A model generated the notes under the pieces. It had not been told where the DNA came from, made no database searches, and saw only the letters and a list, made by a program, of their open reading frames with translations. A stretch of DNA of 6,649 nucleotides from an uncultured Clostridia bacterium (GTDB lineage: Bacteria > Bacillota > Clostridia > Christensenellales > UBA1242): positions 1-6,649 of the forward strand of contig CALVUB010000045.1 in NCBI GenBank assembly GCA_944363385.1, in the 5' to 3' direction. Each line of letters opens with the position of its first letter. Within the stretch, counting starts at the first letter, position 1. Of the stretch, positions 5,204 to 6,649 are shown piece after piece. A program made the position numbers and the translations under genes.

Positions 5204-6649
5204 ATGAGAAAAGCAAATGGATTTTTAGAGGATGTTACAGAAGACGACCTTGAACTTTTAAAGTCAAACCCAGACGAATTTTGGAAAGGAGTAACAAGGA
5301 TTGGAGATAATGCGTTTTGGGGTTGTTCAAGTTTAACTTCTGTAATCATCCCAGAAAGCGTGAGATGGATTGGAACGGGTGTGTTTACTAATTGTTCAAG
5401 TTTAACCTCAATAACCATTCCAAACAGCGTGACATGGATTGGATGGGCTGCGTTTGCGGGTTGTGAAAGTTTAGAAGAATTTAATGTAGAGCCAGGCAAT
5501 ACAAAATATAAAACAACTCCAGATAAAAGATGTTTGCTTGATTCTGATAATAAATTGGTTGCATTTGCACCTGCTGGTCTGACAAGCTATTCAATTCCAG
5601 AAGGTGTGACAAAGATTGAACAAGGGGCGTTTGCTTATTGTTCAAGTTTAACCTCAATAACCATTCCAAACAGTGTGACATGGATTGGAGAGGATGCGTT
5701 TTGGGGTTGTTCAAGTTTAACCTCAATAACCATTCCAAACAGTGTGACAAGGATTGGATCGTGTGCGTTTAGGCGTTGTGATAAGGCTGAGGCTATTGTT
5801 AATGATATAAAAATTCCAGTAAAGTTTTCGATCAACCTTCATTTGTCAAGTTTGAGAGGGCTAACCGACAATGCTGAAAAGAAATTTGTGCAGGAGTGTT
5901 TTGATAACAAGTTAAACTATTTTACATTTACTGATAGAGAAAAAAGTGGCGATTATAATTTAAATTGGAAGCCATGGAGAAATTTGCTAAAAAATGTAGA
6001 CTTAAAAGGCAAAGATGAGGGAGATATCAACGATTTGTTTGTGTTTGCAAGGGCGCTGGGGCTTTTTGACTATGATGAAAAAATGGAAATCAAAGGTCCA
6101 AACAGCAAAAACATGGTTAAGGTGAGCGATGTTGCCTACAATTTCTTGCAAAAGTTTGTTAAAGATGTTTCAATTTCACACATGCATATGTTTATGCAAG
6201 GCATTCAAAACAATGGAGTATGCCAAGAGTTTCTCCGCTTTATATCAAACAAAACAAACTATGACGACGTGATTTCGCAAATGAAAAAAACTGGGCAAGA
6301 AGATTTTTTGACCAAAGTTTATGAGTGGTTTGTTGAGCGAAGAGATTTGACTCTTGGCGAGGTTGAGAGAGATGACAACACAACCGCCATTCCTACAAGT
6401 GAAGAGAATAGATACAAAATCAGAACTTATCAAACTACCGAAACTGGCATTGACAAAACTCGCTGGAAGGTGCCAACTGTAGAGCTTTTGGTTAAAGAAT
6501 TTGAAGCAAACAAATTTTCTGGCATATATTCAAATAGAGACAGAGAAATTGCAGAACATTTTTCAAAGGTCTCTGACTATCAACAAAAGCATTTTGACAA
6601 AGCAAAAGAAATTGACAAAGAAAGAGAGCAAGGCCAAGTGCCAGACTTT
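5204..6649 (+). CDS. BspA-like LRR_5 protein, no signal peptide (3' partial)
   Basis: The frame is open from the ATG through the last base of the window (482 codons, no stop), so the gene is cut by the window edge. An acidic leader (1-28) has no signal peptide or membrane segment. It is followed by BspA/Treponema-type leucine-rich repeats (LRR_5, about 29-195) with the 23-residue pattern FxxCSSLTSITIPNSVTxIGxxA. The repeat starting at Cys87 is longer (59 residues), with an NTKY...LLDSDNKLVAFAP insertion typical of this class. The C-terminal part (about 196-482) is charged and mostly helical and not recognised by me. Visible landmarks include DLFVFARALGLFDYDEK (277-293), EWFVERRDLTLGEVERDD (374-391) and ELLVKEFEANKFSG (427-440). 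LRR_5 domains usually bind proteins or surfaces; without export signals this one should act inside the cell. Its partner is unknown. It has its own promoter and ribosome site. Confidence 0.9.
   Translation, partial: MRKANGFLEDVTEDDLELLKSNPDEFWKGVTRIGDNAFWGCSSLTSVIIPESVRWIGTGVFTNCSSLTSITIPNSVTWIGWAAFAGCESLEEFNVEPGNTKYKTTPDKRCLLDSDNKLVAFAPAGLTSYSIPEGVTKIEQGAFAYCSSLTSITIPNSVTWIGEDAFWGCSSLTSITIPNSVTRIGSCAFRRCDKAEAIVNDIKIPVKFSINLHLSSLRGLTDNAEKKFVQECFDNKLNYFTFTDREKSGDYNLNWKPWRNLLKNVDLKGKDEGDINDLFVFARALGLFDYDEKMEIKGPNSKNMVKVSDVAYNFLQKFVKDVSISHMHMFMQGIQNNGVCQEFLRFISNKTNYDDVISQMKKTGQEDFLTKVYEWFVERRDLTLGEVERDDNTTAIPTSEENRYKIRTYQTTETGIDKTRWKVPTVELLVKEFEANKFSGIYSNRDREIAEHFSKVSDYQQKHFDKAKEIDKEREQGQVPDF
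5323..5775 (+). repeat. 69-base repeat units encoding LRRs
   Basis: Units start at 5323, 5392, 5638 and 5707, in two tandem pairs of 69 bases (23 codons each) flanking a longer, diverged unit (5461-5637). The first 52 bases of units 2, 3 and 4 are nearly identical: units 2 and 3 differ at one base and units 3 and 4 at one base, including silent sites. The remaining 17 bases of each unit vary. Unit 1 is more diverged. Confidence 0.9.

Noticed and set aside
5323..5775. Regularly spaced repeats resembling a CRISPR array
   Set aside because: The repeats are in-frame 23-codon units within one gene, are not palindromic, and have no unique spacers of constant length.
5071..5835. Minus-strand reading frames with repeated peptides (LEWLLRLNLNN-type) opposite the LRR region
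   Set aside because: They are antisense shadows of the 69-base LRR units. The plus-strand frame has the promoter, the ribosome site and a recognised domain.

Overview
The window comes from an AT-rich bacterial chromosome. Sigma-A-type promoters, strong Shine-Dalgarno sites, a YycJ/WalJ-type nuclease, a methionyl-tRNA synthetase with a Firmicutes-like zinc insert and a BspA-type leucine-rich repeat protein together suggest a low-GC Firmicutes (Bacillota) lineage, probably an uncultured gut Clostridia-type organism. That placement is inference; no taxonomic marker was searched. TGG encodes Trp and TGA is used as a stop, so the standard bacterial code fits.

Layout. Bases 1-482 hold no convincing protein gene. 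They contain two copies of a tRNA 3' end (a longer decayed one at 61-112 and a bare 22-base copy at 322-343). Each copy is followed directly by its own intrinsic terminator, and between them lies a hairpin-rich stretch of about 175 bases. This looks like a tRNA-associated insertion relic or a small repeat element. On the minus strand, 483-2234 encodes a 583-residue, soluble, helical protein of unknown function with its own promoter, ribosome site and terminator. Upstream of it, also on the minus strand, is a YycJ/WalJ-family metallo-beta-lactamase-fold protein (2384-3166), preceded by a possible 51-residue membrane peptide (3203-3358).

On the plus strand, divergent from these, lies metG (3508-5079), with a clear promoter, a leader of only about 11 bases and a terminator. 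After it, with its own promoter, starts a BspA-like leucine-rich repeat gene (5204 to the window end). It is open through the last base and has no signal peptide, so it is probably cytosolic. Its C-terminal region is not recognised.

The two housekeeping-type genes (yycJ and metG) share a divergent intergenic region, while the two accessory-type genes (583-residue protein and LRR protein) lie outside them. No operon joining the four is evident: three have their own recognisable promoters, and metG and the 583-residue gene end in clear intrinsic terminators. The points most worth a second look are the tRNA-end-flanked hairpin unit, the orphan 583-residue protein, and the cytosolic LRR protein with near-identical repeat units and an unknown C-terminal domain.
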